DNA of 29,678 nt from a virus, in IMG/VR virus record IMGVR_UViG_3300030329_001934, positions 1-29,678 of that record. One strand, written 5' to 3'. The position numbers and the translations under genes are program-made. Of the stretch, positions 8,497 through 15,911 are shown piece after piece. Below the pieces are notes generated by a model. It saw only the letters and a program-made list of their open reading frames with translations, was not told where the DNA came from and ran no database searches. Each line of letters opens with the position of its first letter. Position 1 is the stretch's first letter.

Positions 8497-8780
8497 TTCA
8501 CTAGCAAATCTGCATTAGTTGCAGATTTTTTATAAAGATATGATACATCTTTAATTGATTTTACATGCTTCTTGATTATTGCTTCTCTTTTTGCATGTTC
8601 TTTTTTCAACTTGGCTGTTCTTTTAGATAGCTCAGAGCTTAAATAGGCAGACAAGTGTCGATTTACCAAGTCTTCAACAATAGTTCCGATAGATACATGA
8701 TCTCCTCCAAGTTTGTTGAAACTGTTTTTACACAACACCAAGTCTGCCCATACTTTAGAAGATAGTCTGATTGATTTCAT
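8493..8780 (-). CDS. Small protein with a ribbon-helix-helix-like N-terminus
   Basis: A 95-residue protein. The first 45 residues (MKSIRLSSKVWADLVLC, then VSIGTIVEDLVNRHL) have the strand-helix-helix pattern of ribbon-helix-helix DNA-binding proteins; the rest is a Lys-rich helix. It could be a phage repressor or nucleoid-type protein. This is inference from pattern only. It is the first gene after an 88-bp gap, and no Shine-Dalgarno is clear before the ATG at 8780. Confidence 0.5.
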   Translation of the reverse strand: MKSIRLSSKVWADLVLCKNSFNKLGGDHVSIGTIVEDLVNRHLSAYLSSELSKRTAKLKKEHAKREAIIKKHVKSIKDVSYLYKKSATNADLLVK

Positions 8781-8868
8781 GTGTTTATGTCAAAGGCTGC
8801 ACAAAATAAACAACCAAAGAAGAAAAAGAAAAAGAGTGTACAAATTATGTCTGCAAACAATGCGTCAG

Positions 8869-9369
8869 TCATTTCATCACCCTCACTTTCGATTCAGTTA
8901 TATCCACTTCAGACTCAGGGCCAACTAGATTGTAGACCCACTCTTTATCATCATTGTTCACAGCGACACTTCGCTCAAATAACTCAGAGTCCTTGGCAGT
9001 CTTGTACCATGTCTCAAGATCATTCTTCCACTTGATTGAATCGTTGAATTCGTATTCGATCTCACGGAGAGCCATTGTATTCTTTGTTGTGTCCTTGAAG
9101 TAGACAAGGATTCCATTGTCCATCTTGCGAACAGCAACACGAGGTCGTAGTAGTGTGTATTTGTCCTCGTTAAAGTTGTCGATGATGAACTTAAAACCAT
9201 CATTAAACTTAACGTACAATGTGTTGGGAGTCATGTTAGTCTCTTGTGACGACATGTAAGCGTCCCGCCCTGTCTCCAATAGCTGATCCAAGATAGGTTG
9301 AATCTGCTTGGCCGCTGCTGGTGAATAAGTTGAGCGTCTTGGCTTTATGCTAGTGTCTTCGCTTTGCAT
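8869..9369 (-). CDS. Hypothetical phage protein
   Basis: A 166-residue unrecognised protein. It has a charged N-terminus (SEDTSIKPRRST), then a body with alternating strands (TLYVKFNDGFKFIIDNF, GILVYFKD) and an acidic Trp-containing second half. ATG 9369 lies 25 nt inside the upstream gene, with GGAG close to the start. It belongs to the unit read from the sigma54-type promoter at 9781-9797. The 88 bp after its stop (8781-8868) hold no gene on this strand. Confidence 0.6.
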   Translation of the reverse strand: MQSEDTSIKPRRSTYSPAAAKQIQPILDQLLETGRDAYMSSQETNMTPNTLYVKFNDGFKFIIDNFNEDKYTLLRPRVAVRKMDNGILVYFKDTTKNTMALREIEYEFNDSIKWKNDLETWYKTAKDSELFERSVAVNNDDKEWVYNLVGPESEVDITESKVRVMK

Positions 9370-9746
9370 TGCTCCATTAATTCCTTTGCTTTATCTGTAT
9401 CACCATTGGCCATAGCCTGTTGTGACATAATGAAGAGTTTCTTTGCGGATAACTCTCTTGTTGTTGGATGCCAGCCGTTACAATCTTCCTTGGAGAAGAT
9501 GCAACCGTCAGGGTGTTTGCGATAAAGCTCATCTTTGTACCGATGAAGCTGTGAGCTTGGCAAGTTTTTTGGCAGACTATTTTTCACTTTTGTGCGTAGC
9601 CTAGACTGAACTTGTTGATTGAGCAGGGCCAAAACAGTAGGTTCTGTGTAGGCTTCGACTGCTTCGCTTAACTTCTCAAAGACCGGAACGTAAAAAGAGA
9701 TTTTACGGAAGTCTCCATCAATGAATTTTTCTAATTTGTATTGCAT
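9345..9746 (-). CDS. Hypothetical protein, first gene after the sigma54-type promoter
   Basis: A 133-residue unrecognised protein with an N-terminal helical part and a Cys/His-containing middle (HPDGCIFSKEDCNGWHP) too short to be a convincing zinc site. The C-terminus is helical (SQQAMANGDTDKAKELMEQC). The ATG at 9746 lies about 24 nt after the predicted start of transcription from the -24/-12 promoter and has no Shine-Dalgarno. It leads the replication unit. Confidence 0.6.
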   Translation of the reverse strand: MQYKLEKFIDGDFRKISFYVPVFEKLSEAVEAYTEPTVLALLNQQVQSRLRTKVKNSLPKNLPSSQLHRYKDELYRKHPDGCIFSKEDCNGWHPTTRELSAKKLFIMSQQAMANGDTDKAKELMEQCKAKTLA

Positions 9747-9780
9747 AGTAAGGTTTAAAAAGCAAACCGATTAACATATT

Positions 9781-9797
9781 AGCAACTTGCATGCCAA
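9781..9797 (-). promoter_or_regulatory. Sigma54 (-24/-12) promoter P1, facing the replication genes
   Basis: The - strand reads TTGGCATGCAAGTTGCT: GG at -24 and GC at -12 separated by exactly 10 bases, matching the RpoN consensus TGGCAC-N5-TTGCW with one mismatch. The predicted start of transcription is near 9770. It fills the 68-bp gap between the sigma54-activator gene and the next gene. Two copies of AACCGATT (9765-9772 and 9796-9803, 31 bp apart) flank it and may be a binding site. Confidence 0.75.
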
Positions 9798-9814
9798 CCG
9801 ATTCGGAGTTATTG

Positions 9815-10531
9815 TTAATAGTTGATTAATTCACCCAACAACTTGTACCGAGCAAGGATGCTTTGTAATTCACGGTAGTTGCCGTAGAGTGGCGTTAGCT
9901 TCAAGATTTTCTCAGTGATTTCTTTCGGGTTATCGAAACCTTGCTTCTTGATATATAGAGCAAGGTCATCTGGTCTATCTCGGAGTGGTGTGGTTTGGAT
10001 AACAAAGACGCTGATCCTGTGGAATAGGTCGAGGCGAAAGCTGCCTTCCCTTACCATCTCACGCAAATCCCTGTTTGTAGAACAGACAATTCGACACTTG
10101 GACTTAACCATCTTTGTTGCTCCGACTTTGCGAAACTTCTTCTCTTGTATGTACCGCAATAATTTGGGCTGTAAGGGAAGCGGTAACTCACCAATTTCAT
10201 CGAGGAATAGAGTGCCATCTTCTGCATGTTGCACTAGGCCACCTGTTTCACGGGTTGCTCCCGTGAATGAACCTTGCATGTGACCATACATAAGAGATTC
10301 AAAAAGATCTTCAGCCAGTGTGGTTGTGTTAACGGCTACAAAGTTGGAGCCGCGAGTTGTGTCTTTACGAGTACGCTTGCCGTGTAGAATTTCAGCAAAA
10401 TGCTCTTTACCCGTACCAGACTCCCCCGTCACCAAGACGGGGGAGTCGTGACATGCTAACACTTGAGCAAATCTAATTTGCTCAAGCATGTGCGGATCTT
10501 GCGTGATAAGTTTACTCATCCTTGTACTCAT
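9815..10531 (-). CDS. Phage-encoded sigma54 transcription activator, AAA+ core only
   Basis: A 238-residue protein that is nearly all the central AAA+ domain of bacterial enhancer-binding proteins. Walker A is GESGTGKE (36-43), the sigma54-contacting loop is GSFTGA (87-92, normally GAFTGA), Walker B is GTLFLDEIGEL (106-116), sensor I is STNRDL (151-156), the probable arginine fingers lie in FRLDLFHR (165-172), and sensor II is GNYREL (217-222). There is no receiver or other N-terminal domain and no C-terminal helix-turn-helix. It should hydrolyse ATP to open RpoN promoters, acting without its own DNA contact or with a partner. The ATG at 10531 overlaps the upstream gene by 20 nt; an ATG at 10519 is possible. 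Three matching sigma54 promoters occur in the window. Confidence 0.9.
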   Translation of the reverse strand: MSTRMSKLITQDPHMLEQIRFAQVLACHDSPVLVTGESGTGKEHFAEILHGKRTRKDTTRGSNFVAVNTTTLAEDLFESLMYGHMQGSFTGATRETGGLVQHAEDGTLFLDEIGELPLPLQPKLLRYIQEKKFRKVGATKMVKSKCRIVCSTNRDLREMVREGSFRLDLFHRISVFVIQTTPLRDRPDDLALYIKKQGFDNPKEITEKILKLTPLYGNYRELQSILARYKLLGELINY

Positions 10532-10706
10532 CAATTATAACTTCACTCGTTATGGCTTCCTCTAATAGTTTAGACCAATTCCAATCACTAGGATGATCGT
10601 TGTAGGATGACCACTCAAACGAGAGTGTTATCGTAATCCACTGTTTTTTCTCTGGCTCAACAGGAGGATGTTCATTCTCTCGTTGACCCCATGCATCAAG
10701 TGTCAT
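10512..10706 (-). CDS. Small acidic protein upstream of the sigma54 activator
   Basis: A 64-residue, Trp-rich acidic protein (QWITITLSFEWSSYNDHPSDWNWSKLLEEA) with no recognised family. It starts with ATG 10706, overlapping the DUF932 gene by 4 nt, and ends 20 nt inside the activator gene, so the three genes are probably translated together. It might modulate the activator, which has no sensor domain of its own; that is only a positional guess. Confidence 0.55.
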   Translation of the reverse strand: MTLDAWGQRENEHPPVEPEKKQWITITLSFEWSSYNDHPSDWNWSKLLEEAITSEVIIDEYKDE

Positions 10707-11461
10707 GTTAGCTTTGCAAGGATTTGCTTGGAGACACGTTGCGTTAACTCAAACTTATCATCAGCAAGAGGCGTGAGATATTGAGTGACAGCATTGTATA
10801 GATTGTAAGTGCTGCGTGTTCTGTCCAGATCATAGGTTGGCTTTAGCCAGATCTTCTTGATCTCCTCAATATGTTTCTTGGCAACTTTGACAGGCTTCTC
10901 TGCAAGCGAATCCAAGAACTCCGTACCTTCAAGCGGAGTAATTAGTTTGGTTGACATGTGCTTGAAGAATTCAACAGAAGCAATCCAGCTTTCTTTGGAT
11001 GCCTTAATCGTCTCTTCAAGGAACTCCAAGTTAATGTTGGTCGAGTGTTGGCGACTCACTTGTTTGCTGTCCGACATCACAATCATGCCGTTGGAGCAAA
11101 CCATGCGAAGTAAACCAGCCCCCAACATAACACCAGTTGAACCATCGTATGAGTTCTTGGCCAACAGGCGAAAGCCAACATCATCTCCCGGTTGTATTTG
11201 ACGGCGTTGATCGTTGAAATCATAGACGGCATAGATGCGCCGACCACCGTTGATTGAATAGACCTTGCGCTTGTAAGGGCCAAAGTCCAGATTATCCTCG
11301 ATAGTATCGAGAACATTTTGGTGATGAATAATCTTGTACTTGTCTGATGTAACAGCAAGGCATTCACCTGTGTCTTGTCGAAAGTTTCCTTTGTAACCTT
11401 CGATCTTGTTTCCTCCTCGATCAAAAATTGATCGACTAACGACTTGATAGTTATAGTTCAT
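10703..11461 (-). CDS. DUF932 family protein
   Basis: A 252-residue protein with the DUF932 (phage/plasmid-like) signature: a nucleotide-fold-like start SDKYKIIHHQNVLDTIED, then NSYDGSTGVMLGAGLLRMVCSNGM around residues 103-126. These proteins are common in phages and plasmids and their biochemical role is not established. The ATG at 11461 lies 11 nt inside the upstream gene. No clear Shine-Dalgarno. Confidence 0.8.
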   Translation of the reverse strand: MNYNYQVVSRSIFDRGGNKIEGYKGNFRQDTGECLAVTSDKYKIIHHQNVLDTIEDNLDFGPYKRKVYSINGGRRIYAVYDFNDQRRQIQPGDDVGFRLLAKNSYDGSTGVMLGAGLLRMVCSNGMIVMSDSKQVSRQHSTNINLEFLEETIKASKESWIASVEFFKHMSTKLITPLEGTEFLDSLAEKPVKVAKKHIEEIKKIWLKPTYDLDRTRSTYNLYNAVTQYLTPLADDKFELTQRVSKQILAKLT

Positions 11462-11687
11462 ATATTAGTTTGTCTATTTCTTTTAGGTTTTTGTCATGTA
11501 TTGTGACGTATGTGAATGCAAACACATACGCACGTTTATAGCCCTCAACACAAGTGTTGAGGACTCCGCATTTTTCGATGATTTTAAGGCAAGATCTGTT
11601 GTTGATTCTCTTGCAGATTCGATGCATCCATTCATCCAGAAGTTCCTCATCGGGCGGAATCTCCCAAGCATATCGGTGAATTACCAC
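11451..11687 (-). CDS. Small Cys-containing hypothetical protein
   Basis: A 78-residue protein with no recognised domain; four Cys are spread over its middle third (RICKRINNRSCLKIIEKCGVLNTC). The frame opens at GTG 11687, with a stop nine codons upstream; no ATG precedes residue 21. No Shine-Dalgarno is visible, so the start is uncertain. The end overlaps the DUF932 start by 11 nt, which supports translation. Confidence 0.5.
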   Translation of the reverse strand: MVIHRYAWEIPPDEELLDEWMHRICKRINNRSCLKIIEKCGVLNTCVEGYKRAYVFAFTYVTIHDKNLKEIDKLIYEL

Positions 11688-11761
11688 GGGTACAAATAAT
11701 GTTGCTATTGGTTATGATGCTGGTATGGCTTACAACCGGCACACAAAACATAGCGATTGGT

Positions 11762-12106
11762 TCACCAAAAACATTCATAGGTTACAGTGCAGCCATCGGC
11801 AAGTGCTTTCCTTGCTTTTGCAACGAAGTTTAAATCATTGGTAGTGTGATAATTCATATCATCATACGAATCTCTACCAAAGAAGAATCCCTCAGTCTTC
11901 GGCAACATTGCACCACGGACTGTCTCTTCTAGTTCATCTATATCATCAGAAGTTAATTCAATTGGTATCAAATTGAATACTTCGTCACCACCTCGACTGC
12001 GATAGAGATTATCCATCCAGCCTTGTAGCCGATTGTGCTTGCGCCACTCGGCTAATGTTATTTCCTTGCCACCTTTTGTGGCATACGCTCTTTGATCTAG
12101 TCCCAT
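11762..12106 (-). CDS. Conserved phage protein starting MGLDQRAYA
   Basis: A 114-residue protein of a type often seen in phage early regions: MGLDxxAYA start, EWRKHNRLQGWMDNLY, then ELTSDDIDELEETV and the GFFFGRDSYDD block. Such proteins are sometimes labelled phosphoglycerate kinase in databases without support; no kinase motif is visible here. The ATG has a good AAGGA site seven bases upstream. It overlaps the upstream gene by 10 nt. The 74 bp after its stop contain no gene. Confidence 0.7.
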   Translation of the reverse strand: MGLDQRAYATKGGKEITLAEWRKHNRLQGWMDNLYRSRGGDEVFNLIPIELTSDDIDELEETVRGAMLPKTEGFFFGRDSYDDMNYHTTNDLNFVAKARKALADGCTVTYECFW

Positions 12107-12312
12107 TTATTTTCCTTTCTTGCCCAGCGCACCCATTTGTCAGGATTGCCGTAGATTTTTCTTGCCCTGTTTATCCTATACTTTTTGTCAGGATAATTTG
12201 TCTTGTAGTTTGCTGTTCTACTTTCATGTAGACCAACCTCACTCCTATTCAGTCCATGCCGTATAGCAAACTTCTTAAAAGCATCATCAAAACTTTTACA
12301 ATAATTATTCAT
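12097..12312 (-). CDS. Small basic hypothetical protein
   Basis: A 71-residue Lys/Arg/Tyr-rich protein (ESRTANYKTNYPDKKYRINRARKIYG) that may bind nucleic acid by charge alone; no domain is recognised. ATG 12312 has AGGA about five bases upstream and overlaps the preceding stop by ATGA. Confidence 0.6.
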   Translation of the reverse strand: MNNYCKSFDDAFKKFAIRHGLNRSEVGLHESRTANYKTNYPDKKYRINRARKIYGNPDKWVRWARKENKWD

Positions 12313-12623
12313 ATTAGTCCTATATAAGAATTAAAAATTGAGTAGTCTTTTGGTGGTAGTACTTCTAGTGGAGGAATGCAACAGTGTACCTTGTGTTCTA
12401 GCATGTACTTGTATTGATCTATTGTTTTGTTGCACTCAGGTGGATCTTCCCAATCGTTGATATAAGATTCAAAGTACTTGTTTTTAGCCGGATACTTTCG
12501 CAGCACAAGTTGACCATTGCTTTTCTGAGTTAACCAATTGCGTGAAAACTTGCTGTTGTGATGCTTACCTCTTCTAGACCGTTTGCCGTAAGCAAAATCA
12601 TTATCCCACCAATTATAGTCCAT
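12309..12623 (-). CDS. Hypothetical protein with basic Trp/Tyr-rich N-terminus
   Basis: A 104-residue protein starting MDYNWWDNDFAYGKRSRRGKH, with a CC pair near the end (HKVHCCIPPLEV). No family is recognised. The ATG has AAGGG upstream at suitable spacing and overlaps the preceding gene by 11 nt. Confidence 0.6.
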   Translation of the reverse strand: MDYNWWDNDFAYGKRSRRGKHHNSKFSRNWLTQKSNGQLVLRKYPAKNKYFESYINDWEDPPECNKTIDQYKYMLEHKVHCCIPPLEVLPPKDYSIFNSYIGLI

Positions 12624-13014
12624 ATCTGCTAACCCTTTCTATTCCTAATTCATCTCGCAGTGTGTTTGGATAAAAGTCTATTACCTTGTACCAACTCCGA
12701 CTGTCAATAGGTTGTGTCCATTGATGGCCCACAAATGAACCGAGGTATTGTTCGTGGTCCTCTTGAAAGAACCGAATACTTCTATCATACTCAGCAAACA
12801 AGGCGTTGAGTCTTGACTTGGTTGTGGGTGTTGGCCAACCCGCTAGTGTAACGAAGAGTTGACCGTTGCGTCGTCGAGCAATAACGTGACCGTGCAAGAT
12901 TAACTCAGTCATTGGCCCAGCGATTGTCTTTGTTGTTCTAACTTGCGTATTGTCGCGTGTGAATTTGCGATCATTGCGAAATGCGCGAGCTGCGTCTTGT
13001 GCTATTTTTCTCAT
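12613..13014 (-). CDS. Conserved-looking phage protein
   Basis: A 133-residue protein starting MRKIAQDAARAFRNDRKF, with a strand pair TELILHGHVIARRRNGQLFVTLAGW and ending PNTLRDELGIERVSRYGL. The pattern of an N-terminal amphipathic helix followed by 'LHGHVIARR' is common among small phage proteins of unknown role. An AAGGA site precedes the ATG, which overlaps the upstream HNH gene by ATGA. Confidence 0.65.
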   Translation of the reverse strand: MRKIAQDAARAFRNDRKFTRDNTQVRTTKTIAGPMTELILHGHVIARRRNGQLFVTLAGWPTPTTKSRLNALFAEYDRSIRFFQEDHEQYLGSFVGHQWTQPIDSRSWYKVIDFYPNTLRDELGIERVSRYGL

Positions 13015-14243
13015 ACTATTTTCTTTCCTTTCTTTAGGTTGTCAACCGCCCATAGCGGTTGTAAATTTGACCAATGAAAGCATTCACGCTGCTCCTCTTC
13101 ATTGGTTAGATCAAATGCCGCACATGGCATGATGTGGTCGATGTGAATTTTACCGCCGGATTTTAGGAATACATCCCAGTTCATGCCCGCTGTGAACTTT
13201 GATTCAATGTGAATCACCAAGTCATCAAAGGAGCAACCTACTAATTCTTCAGTAGACATTCTTTTTTTCAAGCCTGACTCTAGCATTAATGCATCTCTCA
13301 CCCTACCTCTCAGGCGACAGGCCACTGCGTATGATGGACTTGTTTTTCTTAAAGTTCTCATATAGGTGTTTCTCTTTAGTTGAGCCTCACGGTTGTTCCT
13401 CATTCTGTTGAGGTGTCTCAGGTAGTTCTTCTCTACCATCTCCGGGTGTAGTTCCCTGTAGTGCTTTACGGAACAAGCTTGGGAGCAGTATCTTTTAGGA
13501 TTGTGGCTCCTGTTAAGTCTGCCTTTTGTAGTGGTGAAAGTGTTTGAACATTCGGGACGTTTACACACCGCTTGCACCTTTTCCACAAGCGGTTTTGCCC
13601 AACTCTTTGCAGCTATACGCATGGCCAAGGTATAGCATTTTTTGTTGCAGTATTTCTGTGATGAATAAATAAATGGGATGGATTTCTCTACTCTACCGGC
13701 CCAATCCCGTGAGCCGACTTTGGCCAGCGATTCTGCTTCACTGACTTTCTTGTATGTTCTCACACCGATGGTGAACTTGAACCACTCACCACACTGGACA
13801 CAATTCCTTCCATGTTCTTTTTTCTGGTTTTCTTTTGTCTTCTGTCTGCACCTTGCTAGGTGTGCTTCATACTCAGGGCTTTTCTTTTGCTTACGCATTC
13901 TTGCTTTGCTCTCACAACTCTTGGCCCCATAGCTACAATAATTAAGCATCTTGTTTGGACACTCATACCTATAGGCAAGCATCTCTTTGCCACACTCGTC
14001 ACACTTTTTCTTGAGCTTTCTTCTTTCTGCTCTTTGCTCATCGTTCAGCCTTGCACCTTCTCCTCTTGACTGTCTTTTCCTTTCCGCAAAACGTTGGGCG
14101 CATTTAGTTGAGCAATACTTGGGCCTCTTGCCGTTGGAGTATGTGCCTGTTTCAGGGTTGTATGTAGATATATGATTGGTTTGATTTCTCTTGGTGGGAT
14201 CAAACATCTTGTCACACCACTCACACTTGATTTGTAGGATCAT
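13011..14243 (-). CDS. HNH endonuclease with four tandem zinc-binding modules
   Basis: A 410-residue protein. The C-terminus carries an HNH nuclease: KIHIDHIMPC (His367, Asp369, His370), then WSNLQPLW (Asn393) and DNLKKGK. The first 260 residues hold four Cys sets: 7/10/44/48, 81/84/103/110, 148/151/199/203 and 227/232/253/257, each CxxC (or CxxxxC) followed by YC-x(3-6)-C, as in small zinc fingers. Such arrays are probably DNA-binding. Stand-alone HNH genes in phage operons are often mobile (homing) enzymes. The ATG has GGAGG seven bases upstream and 4-nt overlaps link it to both neighbours, so it is well fitted into the operon. Confidence 0.85.
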   Translation of the reverse strand: MILQIKCEWCDKMFDPTKRNQTNHISTYNPETGTYSNGKRPKYCSTKCAQRFAERKRQSRGEGARLNDEQRAERRKLKKKCDECGKEMLAYRYECPNKMLNYCSYGAKSCESKARMRKQKKSPEYEAHLARCRQKTKENQKKEHGRNCVQCGEWFKFTIGVRTYKKVSEAESLAKVGSRDWAGRVEKSIPFIYSSQKYCNKKCYTLAMRIAAKSWAKPLVEKVQAVCKRPECSNTFTTTKGRLNRSHNPKRYCSQACSVKHYRELHPEMVEKNYLRHLNRMRNNREAQLKRNTYMRTLRKTSPSYAVACRLRGRVRDALMLESGLKKRMSTEELVGCSFDDLVIHIESKFTAGMNWDVFLKSGGKIHIDHIMPCAAFDLTNEEEQRECFHWSNLQPLWAVDNLKKGKKIV

Positions 14244-15013
14244 GTTGTGGCCTCCAGTTGTGCGCCGTTGATAGGAGAGTAGGCGTTGCCGTCTTCAACG
14301 AAGATCAGTCCTTGACCTCGCAGTTGTGGATCATCAGTTGCCTTGTAGGTTTTAAGGTCTTCGCAACCGTCTCCATAGAAGTTGTAACCGTCGTCTGTGT
14401 ACCAAGAGTGTGAGTTGTCGTTTGTTCCAAATGGCATGATGGTTTGCTTGGGGTCAAGCGTGTTTGGCGCGTAAAGATGTGCGTCTGTGTAGTAAAAAAC
14501 CTCTTCGCCACAACTAAAGATGCGTGGCATTGTGTACCCACCACGAACATCAGCACCGTTGTGGACTTGGATTGCCACATAATCATCGCAACCGTGAATG
14601 GTGAATTGTGTGTACTGTATTGTTTGTGACAGCAGACACTCACCATTGTAAGTATTCTCACCCACTGGATCTTGACCTATAATAGAAGTTGCGTTGAAAC
14701 ACTTGATGAAGTTCTCAACTACTGTCGGCCAGTGTAAATCAACTTGTGATTTGCGTGTAGCAAACTTTTGAAAAGCAGAATCAATGCGCTCATCGTAGTC
14801 TAGCCTGTCGATCATCCAGTGGTAGAGGCTGTGAGTAATGCAGATGTCTAGTTCATCTTTGTAGATTGAGAACTCCGCTGTTGTCTCTGGCTCGTTGTCG
14901 AAATCACGGCCTTGGTTGCGTTGCCAGTGGCGATTATTTGCCCCGCCACTATCTAACATGTGACGGCCTGTGTTCTCTGTCAGCATTTGCTTGACTATGG
15001 TTTCAGTTTTCAT
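14240..15013 (-). CDS. Conserved phage protein with LDSGGANNRHW motif
   Basis: A 257-residue protein with the opening ENTGRHMLDSGGANNRHWQRNQ and a Gly/Asp/Tyr-rich body, a pattern I know from many phage early-region proteins of unknown function. The second half is rich in beta-type segments (YTQFTIHGCDDYVAIQVHNG). There is no catalytic signature. Its start overlaps the upstream gene by 11 nt and its end overlaps the HNH gene by 4 nt. Confidence 0.7.
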   Translation of the reverse strand: MKTETIVKQMLTENTGRHMLDSGGANNRHWQRNQGRDFDNEPETTAEFSIYKDELDICITHSLYHWMIDRLDYDERIDSAFQKFATRKSQVDLHWPTVVENFIKCFNATSIIGQDPVGENTYNGECLLSQTIQYTQFTIHGCDDYVAIQVHNGADVRGGYTMPRIFSCGEEVFYYTDAHLYAPNTLDPKQTIMPFGTNDNSHSWYTDDGYNFYGDGCEDLKTYKATDDPQLRGQGLIFVEDGNAYSPINGAQLEATT

Positions 15014-15509
15014 GGTAGTGTATAGTTACATTTGTATTTTTTAGTTTTCCTTTTCTTATTAGATTCTGCACACGCAGAATAAAATTCTCAGAGTGTGTGG
15101 GGATTAATACTTTCAAGGTGAATAATTCATCTAGTTTTTCACGCAACCCCATCAGATCGGCAATTGGCCACTCGTAAATTAGGTTAAGAATTAGATTAGG
15201 CAATTCACATTGTATGGCAGGGTGCAAATGTTCTTCAGGGAAAGGCCAAACGCAGTTTATTTTGTTGTCTACTGCGTATGTGAAATGCAAAAGTGAGTTG
15301 TAAATGGTTGATTCACCGTTGCCCATCATTTTTGGTGAATCTTGTGTACCAATGAGCTTGTTAGATAGGGCTTGCGCTCTTTTTTTATTTGTTGATTTCG
15401 GAAGTTCTTTAATCTCTGGCCAAGTATATGCAAGGGGATCATAAGAAATGCGCGGTCCACACAAGATATTTAGCCAAGATGTTTCTAATTTTTGTGATTT
15501 TATTTCCAT
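15003..15509 (-). CDS. Hypothetical protein
   Basis: A 168-residue unrecognised protein. It has a Pro/Trp-containing middle (NCVWPFPEEHLHPAIQCELP) and hydrophobic helices (LILNLIYEWPIADLMGLREKLDEL). The ATG at 15509 is 10 nt inside the upstream gene. No Shine-Dalgarno is clear, so coupling is likely. Confidence 0.55.
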   Translation of the reverse strand: MEIKSQKLETSWLNILCGPRISYDPLAYTWPEIKELPKSTNKKRAQALSNKLIGTQDSPKMMGNGESTIYNSLLHFTYAVDNKINCVWPFPEEHLHPAIQCELPNLILNLIYEWPIADLMGLREKLDELFTLKVLIPTHSENFILRVQNLIRKGKLKNTNVTIHYHEN

Positions 15510-15871
15510 ATTTCAACCCAAGGTAGCCGCTCTTTACAATGAGCGATAAAATCTGAGGTGCAATGAGACTCCCAAGCACCCCAAACACAAGACTCCGTGT
15601 CTGTTTCCTCGTCAAATCGGTGATAGCATGTGACTCTGTTCCACCCACCAAATACATTTTTGTTTATACAAAAATCATCCAATGCCTCACACGCTGCAAA
15701 TATATAAAAGCCAATTGCAGCAGCCAGTTCTTTGGGCGGTGGTCCACTTATGGTTGGAATTCCGTTGTTGTCTACGAAATCTTCAGCAGGGAATGTATTT
15801 TTAAATTGCTTATCGTTTGGCCTAGATAAGCCAAGATTTTTAGCAAATGTTTCAAGTTCTGATTTGTTCAT
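15500..15871 (-). CDS. Hypothetical protein with Cys-rich C-terminal half
   Basis: A 123-residue unrecognised protein. Its middle is a hydrophobic helix (PKELAAAIGFYIFAACEALDDF), and its second half has several Cys, His and Trp (CYHRFDEETDTESCVWGAWESHC). The ATG at 15871 lies 10 bases after a 22-bp perfect palindrome, which would form a strong hairpin just before the start. Confidence 0.55.
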   Translation of the reverse strand: MNKSELETFAKNLGLSRPNDKQFKNTFPAEDFVDNNGIPTISGPPPKELAAAIGFYIFAACEALDDFCINKNVFGGWNRVTCYHRFDEETDTESCVWGAWESHCTSDFIAHCKERLPWVEIWK

Positions 15872-15881
15872 TTATACAAAT

Positions 15882-15903
15882 GGGGGGTGCAATTGCACCC
15901 CCC
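15882..15903 (-). other. 22-bp perfect palindrome between two leftward genes
   Basis: GGGGGGTGCAA joined to its exact complement TTGCACCCCCC. In the leftward transcript it forms a GC-capped hairpin between the stop of one gene (15912) and the ATG of the next (15871), with only a weak T-containing tail. Possible roles are a partial terminator, RNA stabiliser or protein site. Confidence 0.6.
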
Positions 15904-15911
15904 TTGTGGTT

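Noticed and set aside
8781-9035. Rightward 84-codon frame starting MFMSKAAQNKQPKKKKKK
   Set aside because: Mostly antisense to the 166-aa gene and with no rightward promoter or neighbours; the Lys run reflects an A-rich intergenic stretch.
11725-11745. TGGCTTACAACCGGCA with GG-N10-GC spacing
   Set aside because: The -12 element is CGGC, not TTGC, and it points rightwards with no rightward gene.
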